From Hybos culiciformis (lineage: Eukaryota > Arthropoda > Insecta > Diptera > Hybotidae): a stretch of 64,000 nucleotides of DNA. Each line of letters starts with the position of its first letter. Positions within the stretch are counted from its first letter, which is position 1. Both the position numbers and the translations under genes were made by a program. Below, one piece after another: positions 50,814 through 64,000 of this stretch. The stretch spans positions 84,029,936-84,093,935 of the forward strand of contig OZ023274.1 in NCBI GenBank assembly GCA_964007475.1. The letters are read 5' to 3'. Below the pieces are notes generated by a model. The model had not been told where the DNA came from. It saw nothing but the letters and a program-made list of their open reading frames with translations, and made no database searches.

Positions 50814-53800
50814 ATTTTAGACATAACTAAATTCCTTACCAATATTTTTATTCAAAAAATAAGAAAAATTTTTCCTGGTTACAGATATATACATTTTGGA
50901 AGTAAATAAAAATTCGGAATTAAGAATTTTAAATTTTTATTCTTTTGATATGAATTTTAATTAGATTTATTAGATTTTTTTCCCGAAGTTGTTTTCGAAA
51001 TATCTTGGTGAATTATTGTCGATTATGATTTTACTATGCATACTGTCCTAAAAGAAAAGTCTTAGGTTTTGTAAGCCATGTAGTCAGTTATTTATGTTTG
51101 GAGGAAAAAATTAAGTCATAAATTAAATTAAAATCTAATTTTTCTAACACATGAATCATCGGGAAACATTTTATAGACAATATAAATTTTGATGATTATT
51201 TTGAAGGCTGAATAAATTATTTAAATTGAAACAAATTTTAATTTAAATAACTTTCTGTTTCTAACAATTTTTATTATAATTATTATCCTTAATTTTGTAC
51301 AATAAATAATGGTAAATAATGACTTTTTTATTTTATTTTTTTATATAAATAAATTTATTTTAGCTTTTATTAGGACATTTTAAAATACATATATATTTTT
51401 TTTATACGATTTTAGCAACTTTTACATCATGATTTATTTTTTTGGCGCTAAATTAGTGTATTTTTAAATGAATAAATTGATATGATTTTCATTATTAACA
51501 ATTTACATTTATTATATTTATATTACAATCAAAATAATTTGGCATATTGAAATCGCATTATAAAATACTAAATTTTAAAATTAGCCAATTTAAAAAAAAT
51601 TAATAATTATTGTTTATGTTTTGTGGTATAAAAAAAACTTGCTTTCAATACTTTCAACGTTTTGAAGAATTATATAATTTTGGGTACCTATTTTTCGAGT
51701 TGTTAAACCAACTTGAAGAAAATATTTTGTGCATAGAATGAGACATCAGACATGACAAAATGGAATAAATGAGAATCTGAACGTAATATAAGCACTGTTT
51801 AATCTACTATTCAAACCACAATAATAAACACCAAATTTAGAATAGCTAAGTCCAAGAACCCAAAATTTATCAGAAAACAAAAACCACATAATAAATTTTG
51901 TATATATAAAACCTATTTTCGACAATAAAATTTGAATCATTTTATTGTTGTTAGCACTTAAAGATAATAATTGTTTTCAGGCCTATGCCTACTTTAGATT
52001 TTCATATAATCATAATGATTTTTATTAATAAAATAAAAAATTTGAGGATAGCGAAAGCGAATAGATCTTATTTAGATGTTTGTCGATGAATATAAAAATT
52101 AAAAATAATGTAAATGGTTTCTACTCGTATAATTGTACCATAAAAGAATATTAATGAATTTTAATAAAATTATCGTTTTTATATTGATTTTCTAATAATT
52201 TCTAAAAATATGTGGTTTTCATTAAATTTGTTAAACATTCATTTTGAAATAAAATAACAATAGATATATTTTTTCCGTAATACATAAATATTATTTACAT
52301 ACATTTTCAAATAATTTATAATTGTTTGTTAAAAATTACAATTTTTTAATGTTTCACATATTACATACAATATTACTGTATATTTTTATTAACATAAATT
52401 CTGTTTTCATTTGTTTATTTAATTTTTTATATTAAATAACTATTATTTATTGTCAATTAATTGTTGTTACATTTGTTTTGTGGGTTTAATGGAGATATTT
52501 TTGTTTTTAATTTTTAAGGTAAAATATTCTCTTCAAAACTTTAATCTACAAATTTGAAAAAATAAATTTTCTCTTTATTTATTTTTATTTAATACTTTGA
52601 AAAAGGTCCTCATTTAATAATAATACATTTTATATTATAATAATTAATGTATCATTAAAGGGGGCCAAAATTTTTTAACCGTATGGTTAGACACAAACAT
52701 TTTTAGGCATGAAAAGATTTTATAATAAATGTATATAAAGCTTCTTAATTATTTCAAATTAATAATATCAAATTTGGAGTACTTTGTTGTGGATCATGAT
52801 GATGGATATTTAGGAAAATGATCCAAGCGGGAAAATATAATACCAATATTGAATAATGCAAATATTTGTATAATTTGCAAAACCAGATTGTATAGAAAAT
52901 GTAAACTCGATTAATTTAAAATATTAGTTTTAATTCCTACAGCTACAATTTGAATTAATAGATTTTTAATTCTTTTTGAATTTTGGAATTAATAAAATCT
53001 ATAATTACAAACAATAATGATCTACATCTACAGTATATCAAAATAGTGACTGCAAAAATGTTATTTTTTGATATTTTTTATTCGAAAATGTTGAAACATT
53101 TTTATAATTAGGTAAGTACTTTTTAATTTTGAATAAAAATTTCTAATCTGTTCCAAATATTATTTTTAGAAAATATTTTACAAGGATTAATTAAAACATT
53201 TTTTTCTATTGTTTTAATTAAGAAAGGAAAATTGTTAGATTTGATGAATTTTAAATATTACACAAAAATGTTATTAAGCACAATACCACATAATTTTCTT
53301 TTCATAACAAAAAAATTTTTCGTAAAAGTATTGTTTTTTTATTCCTAGATTATAAAGATTACAAGGATTCAAGCATTTTGGTAAAACTTTTCGAAGAATA
53401 AGACTCCAGTTTTGATTAAATATACATTATAAAAAAATATAGTGATATAAAATTGGAATGAGTTCATAAAAATTGTTAACTATAGATAGGTCTTTTAATG
53501 AAAAATCCAGAAGCCTACACATAACATCAATTTATATTAAATACATGATTATGAAGTACATATAATTAAAGACAATTATATGGCAGAAGTTCAGTCAGGT
53601 CAATGAATGTATTTAAAATCTCTTATCATAACATAATTTTCTAAAAATAAAACTAAAGTCGGAGTATATGATTTCATATAATTACTGTATGAAATTGGAG
53701 AAATTTCAATTAAATTAAAAACATCAAAGAAAACTGGTGCGCTTGAAATTAAATTTTAAAATGAACAACAATTATTATATATTTTTATTTGATTTAATTC

Positions 53801-56800
53801 GTTTTTTTTTTTTTTTTTTTTTTTTTTAAATAAACATCAGAGAAATGTTTTAAAAATGTTTAAATATCCCTAAAATTATTATTCAGCATACATATTGTTC
53901 AGTATAATATGCCTTATAGGAATTAGAATGAAATTTTATAATATAAACATTTTTTTTTATCTGCAAGTGATATTATTATTATTATATCCTTTTTATCTTA
54001 TGTTTATTTTTTTGAATGTTTGTATAAAAATCGTCATCACGTTTTCCTGCAAAAAAAAAATAATGTTAGAATTTTCATTTTCATATTTTCAAATTTAAAA
54101 ACTTTTCTTTTCATTCAACATTTCGGTTATCATCACCACACAATATTATTAAGCTCGTGAAAAATAGTTTTAAGAAGAATATTTTATATTCCCATGAAAA
54201 GTTTTTTATCAATGAAAATTTTAAAAACAAAAAAGGAAGGATGTACATATTATAAAATTCAAGGTTAAATTTGTGTACAGAAAAAAATGTTACTAAAGTT
54301 GTAAAGATCGAAATTTTGTATTGTATGCTTAAATATTTTATTATTTGGAGAATGATAAAATATTGTATAATGAAACTTATATATAAATATAAAAATTATA
54401 TCAATTTCATTATGTATTTATATTTTAATGAAGACTTCCACTTTCCACGCAGTAAATTGTTTTCATGAAAATTATATTTACAGTGATCTCATAAATCTAT
54501 ATTATTGATGTCAGATAATGTGTAGAATAATAGACTAATAAGTAGATATATAGCCTTAGCTAAATAATATATATAGGTTCAAAAAAGGCTTATTACTTAT
54601 TAAAAATTATTTCAAGTTCCACACTTTCTTTGTGTTTTATGCAACGACAATAAAAACTACATAAATGTATCGTTCTGTATAATAAGTATTTGAATTTAGA
54701 ATTTTAATAGGTACTGTGTACATAACTATATTTTTGATGTTGAATTTTAGAAATTTCTTTTAAAACTATTTTATTATAGGTATTAGATAAAAATGTTTTC
54801 TTATTTAAACTTTAAAAGTTTAAATTAAATCTATTTAATTTGAAATTACTACAAGCTTCAATGTATTTCTAATAAAAGCTTGAATATATTTTAAATTTTT
54901 TTTTATTTTGCTAACATATATATATTATAATAAAAAACTTTGTCAATTTTGTCACATTGAAAATTGTAAATATATATTGTTTTATCATTCTCTAATTTTA
55001 GCTATTATAATTAATATAAAAATAAACGCAACAATATTATCTAACACGATTTATTTTAGACAGATATTCCCTAATTTAGATTCTTTGGCATAATGAACTT
55101 ATAATTAAATTTTTCTTTAATTTTTTACTTATACGTACATAACATTTACGTACTATATAAAATATAATACAATATATATTTTTTAATAATTTTTCATTTA
55201 TTACAAATTTACAAATAAGAAATAACAATTTTCTAGAAAATAAAATGATAAATCTTTTAAAGCAAAAATTTCTTTTTTGTTCAGTTAACATATTTATGTA
55301 AATTTTTTTATGTATGTATATTCTAATATGTATATTTTAATCAATTAAATCCTTTGAATAATTAAATTTTATACGAAATGTTTTTAATATCTTTTTCAAA
55401 TATTTCCGCTAAAGATAAAATTTTCCACTCATTTAATTAAATAGAAAAAAAAAAATTTTTATCCTTAATATTTCTATTATAGTTGGATTTGCTGGAACAT
55501 TAAGTTACGGAAATGTTATCCGAACTAAACGCACGAAAAAGTTATGTTCTCTATTTCTTTTTCATTATATATTCAGTCTGACTTTATTCACCCTCAATTT
55601 TTAAAATTCTAGTGTTTTTCATTCTAAGATTACCGTTTTTTTTTGGCTGTTGTAAAAACCTATAATTATGCCTCGAAAATATATAACAAAGTTATGGTGC
55701 ATTAAACGTTTTGTAAAACTTAAATGCACACAATTAGTTGAGAAAATAAAGAATTTTATACTACACCACAAGAATTTTAACCTAAAATATAATTTTAGCT
55801 GAAGTATATTTTTGCTCTGTGCAAAAATTTTCATTATATCAAAAAATATGAAAATTTTTAACTTTCCAATTTACGAAAAGTTATCTTAAAAAAAATAAAG
55901 AGTTAAATTTATGTTTTTTAGTTTTATGCTGTGCTATTATTGTTGGTATTATGTTGCGGTTTATAGAAATAAGGAAAAAATATTTTTTTTTTTTACAAAT
56001 TAATGTCAAAAACGAGTATTTTGCTGTGTCAGGAGTTTAATGAAAATTCAGTAATTATTTAGCAAATTTTTTTTTTGAATTTATTTCTTCTATGTTTGCT
56101 TATTTGATTTAAAGAATGTAGAAAAAAAAATATCTTGAACTGTTCTAATTTTTATACAGTCTTAAAAATTATGTTCTTTTTATTTACATATTTGTCCTTA
56201 AGCATTTTCCATTGTTTTTTTTTTTCATGAAACAAAGCTTTTACAAAGCTTATCTTTGTTCACCGATTTATTATTGCATTTTGTGATTTGTGTTACTATC
56301 GTTGATTTTTTTTTTGATAGACTTTAAAACTTGTATTTCGGATATAATAATTGTCATAAATATAATATTTATTAGATGATTAAAACAATTACCATATTAA
56401 TAAAATTACTATTAAAAAATATGTGAATCTGAATTTTTTTTTAAATCTTGTTCATATATTGTTTACCACAATAATCTGTGAATGGCAATTCATTATGTTT
56501 TATGTATAATATTGTAAATTCAAGTTGTCATTGACTTTTCATGACTGGTGGTGACCGAAAAATATAAAATATTATACGAATAATATTTTTCACACACAAA
56601 ATTAAGATTTTAAAAAAGGATTGTCAGCAAAAATAAATTGATATTTAGGATTAGGTAAATAACTATTTTTTGAACATTATAAATAAAGATATGTATATTC
56701 TATTGAATGAAGCTTTGACATATCCTATTTTTTTTGCCTACATTTACGTAAAAGTTTTATTTAATGATTTATTGCCTTGAATTTTATGTTTATTTTTTTG

Positions 56801-59800
56801 TATCATCTTCTCTTTGTATGCAGAATTGAAAAAAAAAAAAAATTTCCCAACAATTTTATTTAATTTTTTGTTTTTATGTACTATTATGTATGAAGGCTTA
56901 ACATATGATGTCCTTAGGATAAATTATGTTTGTTCTGTATTTTTTTTCTTGTATTTAAGAATAATAATGATAAAGTATCGATTCACTTATTGTCATCAAT
57001 CTATATCTCCCATTTTAAATATTCTCCGCACAAAAAAACAAAGTAATACGAAACAGAATTAGTATAATGTATGATGTATACTTGTATATACTTAAACCTT
57101 TTTTTATGTTTTAAAGATAATTAACTTGTCAAATTTTATTAAATTTATTCAATATGTTATAAAGATTTTGCTGTGTGCACAAAGTTTTCTTTTTATGGTA
57201 TTAAAATAAAACCAACCAAATATGATTGAATTATGCTTCGTAGAATCGTATAATTTAATCATTGATACCATAGACATTTTAACAAAATCATTTAATTTTG
57301 TTGCGAAGAAGTATATCTTATTCTAATAATAAGTAAATGTGATTCTTAGTTTAACCGATATTATAAAAATCATACATTTGTGATATTTTTTATGATATTT
57401 TCTACATATATCATAAATTTATCATTAAACCTAATTTTCAATTTTACATAAGTGAAAAACTATAGCTTATTGTTATCTGAAATTTATGTGCCTGGGGATA
57501 AACATTTAAATTTAATTTAAACTTTGTTTTATTTATTATGTGCATGGCAAAGTTAAGCATTCGTAAGACTTTGTATCCTTACAGATGTAATTTATTCATT
57601 GTAGATATTGAACAAAGAAATTTTATGCACAACTGCGGCTTTGAAATAAGTTATTCAGAAATTTGTGAAAATAATGAGAACAAAAATGAATGCATAAAAA
57701 TTCAACAATTTTTCCTTTTTGCAAAGTTTAGTCAATTAAACAATACGAAATAAGTGAAATGAAAATAAAATTTTCTTTGTAAAAATTTAATTCATATACC
57801 TATAGGATTTTTTTTTCCATCAAGTTAATAATTACATTACTGATTTTAAAATTAGAAAACTCAAACACATTGCAATATTTAATTTTACCACTGTCTTAAG
57901 ATAAGAATTTTTTGAGTTTTGTGAACAAAAAATAATCTATAGATTATCGTTATTTTGTTTTGTTTTCAAATGATTGTTTTTCATCATCATAAATACTTAT
58001 CATATCTACTTTAATTTTAGAGATTTAAATTCACAAATAAATTTTCATCTTTTTATCATTATTATATTGTAGCCGCACAAAAAGGAAAGATAAATTAATT
58101 GTCTTGTCTATATAGGCTTATGTAAGAAGATTAATTTATTAAAATTGTCATTTTGAATGATTTTCGAAAATTATATGAATTAAAAGATAATTTCTGTTTA
58201 TTTACATATTCCACCAATTTGTATTAAAAAAAAAGTAGGAAATTCTACACATCAGACTGTATGTGTAAATATTAGTTGAAGTAGGATTTTCAAATTTGAA
58301 AGAAATCTCACGAAATGAAAGAAATTTTATTAATAAAATGTATTTTCAACAAAAATCAAATATAAATATCTTTTTTGAAAAATTTACAATATAATAAATA
58401 TTTATTTTCAGATTTGAGCTAAACAGAAACACAATCTAGGTTTATAGACAATATCCTAATAGTATGTATATAATGATATAAGAGTATTAAAATTGAATAT
58501 AAGTATGACCGAATTGAGTTTATCATCAAGATTTTAACTAACAACTTCATATTTATTTCTGCTTTCCTTCTCAATTAAGACGAGTCTCTAATAACTACCT
58601 ATATATTTACTGAATTATTGAAAAAGAATCAAAGTACTATTTTTTATATAAATATTTTAATGGATTTTTATGTTCTCCATTAACACCATCATAATGATTT
58701 TATTTTTATTTTTTCAATTTAACAAAAAAGTTCGTAGTAAAAATAAATTTAAATTCATAAAAATTCTATTATTAAATTTACATAAGGATTGCATTAAAAA
58801 TTTATGATAAAATTGAAATATGTGGTTGTTTATGAAATTGAATTATTTTTTCTGCTTTTATTTTTTAATAGGAATTTCCATTTTCTAAAAAACCTATTAG
58901 TTTGAAATTTAGTTATAAATTTTAAAATAAATTCCTGTAGTTTTTGTGGAATTTTATTCCAGTGGCCGTGTTATGTATATTTTTGAAACAACACAAACAC
59001 TTAATTCAAGTTAATAAATTGAAAAATTTACACAAATTTCAGTCCAAATTAAAGATATTACCGTGATAATATTATGATTATTGAACTGGTCACACAATTA
59101 TAATAAAGTCGATTTATTTAATTGTAATTTTTAGTCTTTTGGAATTTTCCATCAAAACAAAAATTGATAAAGAGGAAAAATTTCCATATCATATTTTTAT
59201 GACATATTTCATTTATGACCTATTTCATTTGCATTATTCATTGACCTTTTTTTTTTAACTTTGCACGTTCCCCTGGGAATTAGAATTCAAATTTCTTTTG
59301 ACATATAATTCCCAAAATATATATATATAGAAAACATATTTATTTAAAAACCACATAAAAGTATAAAAATGTAAAAAAAATAATTTCATAAATATATTTT
59401 CATAAATTATGGCATCTTTCGAGAATAACACTATGAATAAAAAATTTTTGTTTTATGAGTAAATAATTTTAGAATAATTTACCAGATTAAAAAGAAAAAA
59501 GAACATAAAATAAATATAAATATAGATTTATTTATGAATATACATATATGTATATAAATTTTAAAATCCTTTTTACGGCTCTATTCTAATTTGCTTTGGT
59601 TCTCACCTGTGGGAATTTTAAAGTTACATTTCACACATTTATTTATTTATTATTTTTATTCTGGTAAATGTACGTTTAATAGATTTTATAAACCTTTTTT
59701 TTATATATATAATTCAAATGGAAATAGTCCCACGTAACAAATTATATTTACATATTTTTCATTTTCTCTCATTAATGCTAAATTAGTTTTTCTTTTATGT

Positions 59801-60282
59801 ACAGCAGATTCATTTATTTAATATGATTAATTTGGAAAATTAAAACATTTTCTAAATTGTATGAAATAATTAGGCCTGTGTGTGTGAGAAAAGCCTGTGT
59901 GAAATTAAATAATTTGAAAATTTTCATAAATTTTAGTTTTTAAATGGAAAATTTTATCATTTTAACTTGGTTAAGCTTACGTGAACGACGTGAATTTTAA
60001 TTCGATACAACATTTTCAAAGTTTGATTGCTTAGACACATAATTATGTATCATGATTCATGAATTACTACAGATTCAAAACGGACTTAATTTTTTTGTGA
60101 ATCTTTAACCTTTATTCTTATTAGAAACGTTTTTTTAGTAAAGTGTAAAATATTTTTCACAATTCACTTTGTTAGCTGTTATGAAAATTAAAGAAAAAAA
60201 AAATATTTTAAAGAAAATTCAGTGAAGCATATTTTCTGAATAATCTATCAATTTGAAGTACTCCATATAATTAAACCTGTAC

Positions 60283-60593
60283 CAAAAAGAATGTATATAA
60301 AGAGGAATCAGTCCCATACAAAAAAAAAGAATTAAAATAGTGAAACAAAAAATCCATATCACAACCCCATGAGCTTTTTTTTTTTTTGAGAATTCCACTC
60401 TCACAAAAGCTTTTAAAACTTTCAAAATTGTATAGAACTGTTGTTATTTTTCAACTTTTAAAAGCATTTGTGAGTGGAATTCTCAAAAAAAAAAAAAAAA
60501 AAGCTCATGGGGTTGTGATATGGATTTTTTGTTTCACTATTTTAATTCTTTTTTTTGTATGGGACTGATTCCTCTTTATATACATGCTTTTTG
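60283..60593. mobile_element. 311-bp foldback element with long arms and 7-bp target duplication
   Basis: The left arm (about 60283-60419) and right arm (about 60457-60593) are near-perfect reverse complements. Examples are GTATATAAAGAGGAATCAGT and GAGAATTCCACTC, with only a few indels in A/T runs. The spacer is about 37 nt. CCTGTAC flanks both ends (60276-60282 and 60594-60600). The arms begin CAAAAAG. High arm identity suggests recent origin. There is no transposase, so it is a non-autonomous element, possibly hAT-related by duplication length. Confidence 0.8.
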
Positions 60594-63500
60594 CCTGTAC
60601 TAACTTAAAATTGTGTGCATATTGATTTCATCTTGTAGATCTTCTTTTGCGGGTATAGATATAGTTATTTTAAACTCCCAGGGTAAGTAAGTCCAATCAA
60701 TTTTGAGATTGATTCCGTATAATTATAGATGGTTTTTTTTTTGACATTTTTCAATTCCCTTAACGTACTTTTGGACTTATTTATTATGCGAGTTTTGCAG
60801 ACGATTTTCATTCAAATTTTAAACGACTTTTAAAATTACATTTAAATTTAAACTGAAACTAAAATTTAAAATTTTTTTTCTAATTTTATTATTTGTTTTA
60901 ATTTAAACATTAAAAAATATATGTAGGTTATGTACATATATAATGTATTTTATAAATATTTATTTATTATTCCATTTATATTAAATACTATTTGTATACA
61001 TAGAAATTTTTCCATTTACAAAATTAAAAGAAATGATCACATGATAAATAATAATTCGATTAAAATTTGAGCATTTTCTAAGCAAAGTCGAAATATATAT
61101 AAAAAAGGGCCGCCTGCACCGAAAAATTTCTAGAAAAAAAAAATTGTGAAATATTTACACTAATTAGTTTTGAACCTTAGTTTATGAAAGGATCAGATTA
61201 GCTAAATTGTTTGTGAAAAGTTCAACGTATTTACTTATCAAAAACAATTACAGTAGTTTATCACTAACACTTCTATTTCAAATCTACGCTACGCTTTCAA
61301 CTGTATGTGCATTGTTGAAATTGAAATATCAAGAATTTAAGAAAATAGAAAATTTTGCGTGAAATAGGATAGTGTACTATCGTTAACAGAATAATGAAGT
61401 CCTTAATCTCTATGAAGATCGATCCTGAAGGAAATACTTTACATTTTATTAAATTGACTTTGCTTATTAGTTTAAAAAAATATAAAAAAATAATACATGT
61501 TTAAAACTAGTTTCAATAGGTTTCTTAAAATTTGAAGAAATTTTTTTTTTTTAAATAAATTTTATAACTTACTATGTAACAACCTTTGTAATACATTTAC
61601 AATTACATCACAATTATATTTCTACAGAGGTACTTTTAAATTTCATTTATTTATTATTTGATTTTCTTTAACAATTTTCATTTTCAAAATTTTTGGATAG
61701 AACAACTATAGGTAAATTTTTACATATTAAAATTTAGCTCTTGGAGCCTGTTGCTTTTATAGATATTATTACATGAGTAATTTTATATTCTAAATTGGAA
61801 ACATTTTAAATATTTCATCTAGGTACATTATTTTAAACATGCCTGCCACATTGTTCTTTCAATTAATAATTTGTATATTTATTGAATTTGGAAAAAATTT
61901 ATAAAAATACATTGCTGAAAAAATGAAAATAAATTTGATTTTCTGTACTGTGTTCACAGAGTTATTAAATGAAAATAATAATATAACAATTAATTTTCAA
62001 TATTTTCCACTATTTTATATACATAATACATATTATTTTGCTTCCTTTAAAATAATTGATTACAACCTTATTTAAATATCTTTCTAAAGTAAGTAACAAT
62101 AAAATTAATATTTCTTAAAATTAAAGAATAAAATAAAATTTATAAAATTTTATTTAAATGTAAAAAAAAATTTAAAACTTTAATAAAGTTTTTAGTAATT
62201 TTTTTAATTTTGTAATTTTTGGCAAATTTGATGACTGATGAGTTTAACTTTTCAAAATTAATTTTAAATTAATCTCTCAAATTTTTCAACAGAAAATATA
62301 AACTTTGACACAGTGTATGTTAACAATAAATTCATTTTTGTTATCAACGTTACATAATTTTTATTTGTTTTCTTTATTTTAACATTGCTATAAAAAAGTT
62401 TTCATATATAAATGAAAATTTAAATTAAATCCTTTTACAGAAAAAATAACATTGCTATTAAAATACCTTAAAAAGTATATATAAGCAATTTACATAATGA
62501 AAAAAAAAATGATTTTTTTCTAATTATATATATTTTTGTTTCGAAATAGTACATGAGTGTATTTTCTTTTAAACAAATATTTATTTTTAAACATTTTTTT
62601 TTTTCACTGAAAACATTTTATGTAGAAAGAGCTTGATAAATTATTTTCTTTTAGAAATTCAGAAAAAAAATTCCATGTTAAGATTAATCGATATTTTTGA
62701 CGTTTCTTGTGGACGTTTTTATCAAAAACTATAAATACACAATTTAATGTAATTACAAAATAATAATGTAATGTATAAATATATGTATAATGACTTTTAA
62801 AAAATTGACAAAATCAATAATTATTTATAACAAAACAATTTATTAAATGTTCATTATTGTATACATGAATAAATTTTTAAACATATTTTTGGAATCATTT
62901 AAAATTTTTTTTGCTATTCGAATCCTGCCTGTCCAGACTATAACATTTATTTCCTTCGATGTTTTGTTTTGGTTCAAGTACTCTTTTTCATTACAATAAA
63001 ATAAATGGCTCGAAAAAAGTAGTGTTACGGGCTTACATTATGAAATATACGCTGTAGAAAGAATGGCAAATGATGGTACCTTTTAAGTAAGACTCAAGAA
63101 AGCTGCTTTTCGGCAGCATTTCAACAAATTTGAACATTTTATGGACAGAAGGACAAAAAATAATCAGTTTTACAAAATTGTACATTATATTTATATAAAT
63201 ATTTTGTTAAATCGTCAATTTTCAAATTATTTTTGTTTAATTTTCTTTTGAATCAATTATTTTATTTAGTGTATGTAGTAAGTGAAATTTGTTTTTTTTT
63301 TTTTTATTTTCATTTCAATGATGATTCGTCTATCAGGCTCCTTATACATACAATTTTCATTGAATTTCTTATATTTTAAAGAACACAATTTTCTTACTAC
63401 TTTCACCTCTATAACATTATCTACATAAATATTTTTTATATAAATAAATTGTTTACAAATAGCTACCTAAAATTAAATTTTAAATACTGTTTGTCTTTTA

Positions 63501-63806
63501 TCTTAGAAAATAAAATTTTACATAAATTTAATAAATCTTATACGGTACGGTAAATAATTTAAATAAAAAAATATTAAATATTATTCAAAATTATTATTTA
63601 CTTATTTATCCCTTATGTTTTCTTAACAAATAATATAAAATCTAAATATTTTTTCTCTTATAAAATAATAAATAAGAACCAAAAAATATTTCCTTTGGCA
63701 CATTATTTAAAAAAAAAAAAATACAATATTAAAAATTATCATAATAACTACACGAAATATTAACGTTAAATTGAATTAAATTTTTTTTGTATCTAAAACA
63801 TTATGC

Positions 63807-64000
63807 TTATGCGATAGTAGTAGCAGCACATGCTGCCTGCCTACGTAAATCTGATTTAATAATAGCTGTTATTCCAGTACCGGCAACTAACATTATTGCC
63901 ATTGTTATATTAGCAGGAATATCACCAAGAACATCTAACAATTCAGAGTATAACATTGTAAATAAAATTCCAAATACTTGTGCCGCAGCATTTAATAAAC
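63807..64000 (-). CDS. FLVCR-like (SLC49, MFS) transporter, C-terminal part
   Basis: The minus-strand frame from the window edge to TAA at 63807-63809 encodes 64 residues, and the 5' part is missing because the window ends. It reads LLNAAAQVFGILFTMLY, then a hydrophobic segment (ITMAIMLVAGTGITAII), then KSDLRRQ and a short Ala/Thr-rich tail. The pattern of the last two membrane helices followed by the cytosolic IKSDLRRQ motif is typical of the FLVCR/SLC49 family. These are plasma-membrane or mitochondrial MFS transporters linked to choline/ethanolamine and haem transport. Assignment within the family is not possible from this fragment. Confidence 0.75.
   Translation of the reverse strand, partial: LLNAAAQVFGILFTMLYSELLDVLGDIPANITMAIMLVAGTGITAIIKSDLRRQAACAATTIA

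Larger units (their letters stand above)
50602..63806. other. Long gene-poor AT-rich region between Asph and the FLVCR-like gene
   Basis: About 13 kb. The first few hundred bases are the Asph 3' UTR, and the last part before 63807 is presumably 3' UTR of the minus-strand transporter. The only clear structure is the foldback element at 60283-60593. A T-rich run lies near 53800-53827. Open frames here lack any recognisable domain. Confidence 0.6.

Noticed and set aside
57538..57753. 71-aa frame beginning MCMAKLSIRKTLYPYR
   Set aside because: Better mixed composition than most, but no recognisable domain, splice context or neighbouring exon. Treated as chance.
60219..60568. Two mirrored open frames with KAHGVVIWIFCF
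   Set aside because: The same sequence is read from both arms of the foldback element. No known protein, and it is explained by the palindrome.
63100..63125. Small hairpin GAAAGCTGC / GCAGCATTTC
   Set aside because: Very short stem. Nothing indicates an RNA gene, and many such hairpins are expected by chance.

Overview
The window looks like an AT-rich insect genome, most likely dipteran, although the order is not proven. The evidence is spliced protein-coding genes with GT-AG introns, long AT-rich introns and intergenic DNA, Asn/His/Gln homopolymer tracts in coding exons, insect-type gene families, and small DNA-transposon (MITE-like) elements. I see no bacterial or viral gene organisation and no CRISPR array. 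I found no tRNA or rRNA by eye.

Layout: (1) 1-6145 is non-coding DNA upstream of a + strand CABIT-domain gene resembling Drosophila serrano (sano), three coding exons between 6146 and 10134. (2) 10135-24766 is gene-poor and holds two foldback/TIR elements and a degraded hAT transposase C-terminus. (3) 24767-27275, minus strand, is a four-exon gene for a 284-aa Myb/SANT-like (Zeste-type) DNA-binding protein. Part of its exon 2 is present three times in alternating orientation because of an inverted duplication in intron 1. (4) 31267-36618, minus strand, is Topors, a RING ubiquitin/SUMO ligase, in five coding exons. Its second intron carries two well-delimited MITEs. (5) 36619-38543 is the divergent Topors/Asph intergenic region and contains another TIR element. 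(6) 38544-50601, + strand, is Asph (aspartyl/asparaginyl beta-hydroxylase) with at least 14 coding exons. (7) 50602-63806 is gene-poor and contains a 311-bp foldback element. (8) 63807-64000, minus strand, is the C-terminal end of an FLVCR-like (SLC49, MFS) transporter cut by the window edge.

The genes are unrelated housekeeping or developmental genes and do not form a pathway. The most interesting point is the exon logic of Asph. Intron phases allow the cytosolic first exon to join either of two different membrane-anchor exons. The first block also has its own stop codon and poly(A) signal, which predicts a junctin/junctate-like short isoform as well as the catalytic enzyme. The second is the palindromic triplication inside the Zeste-like gene. 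All splice junctions were derived by hand from reading frame, GT-AG sites and phase agreement, and no transcript data were available.
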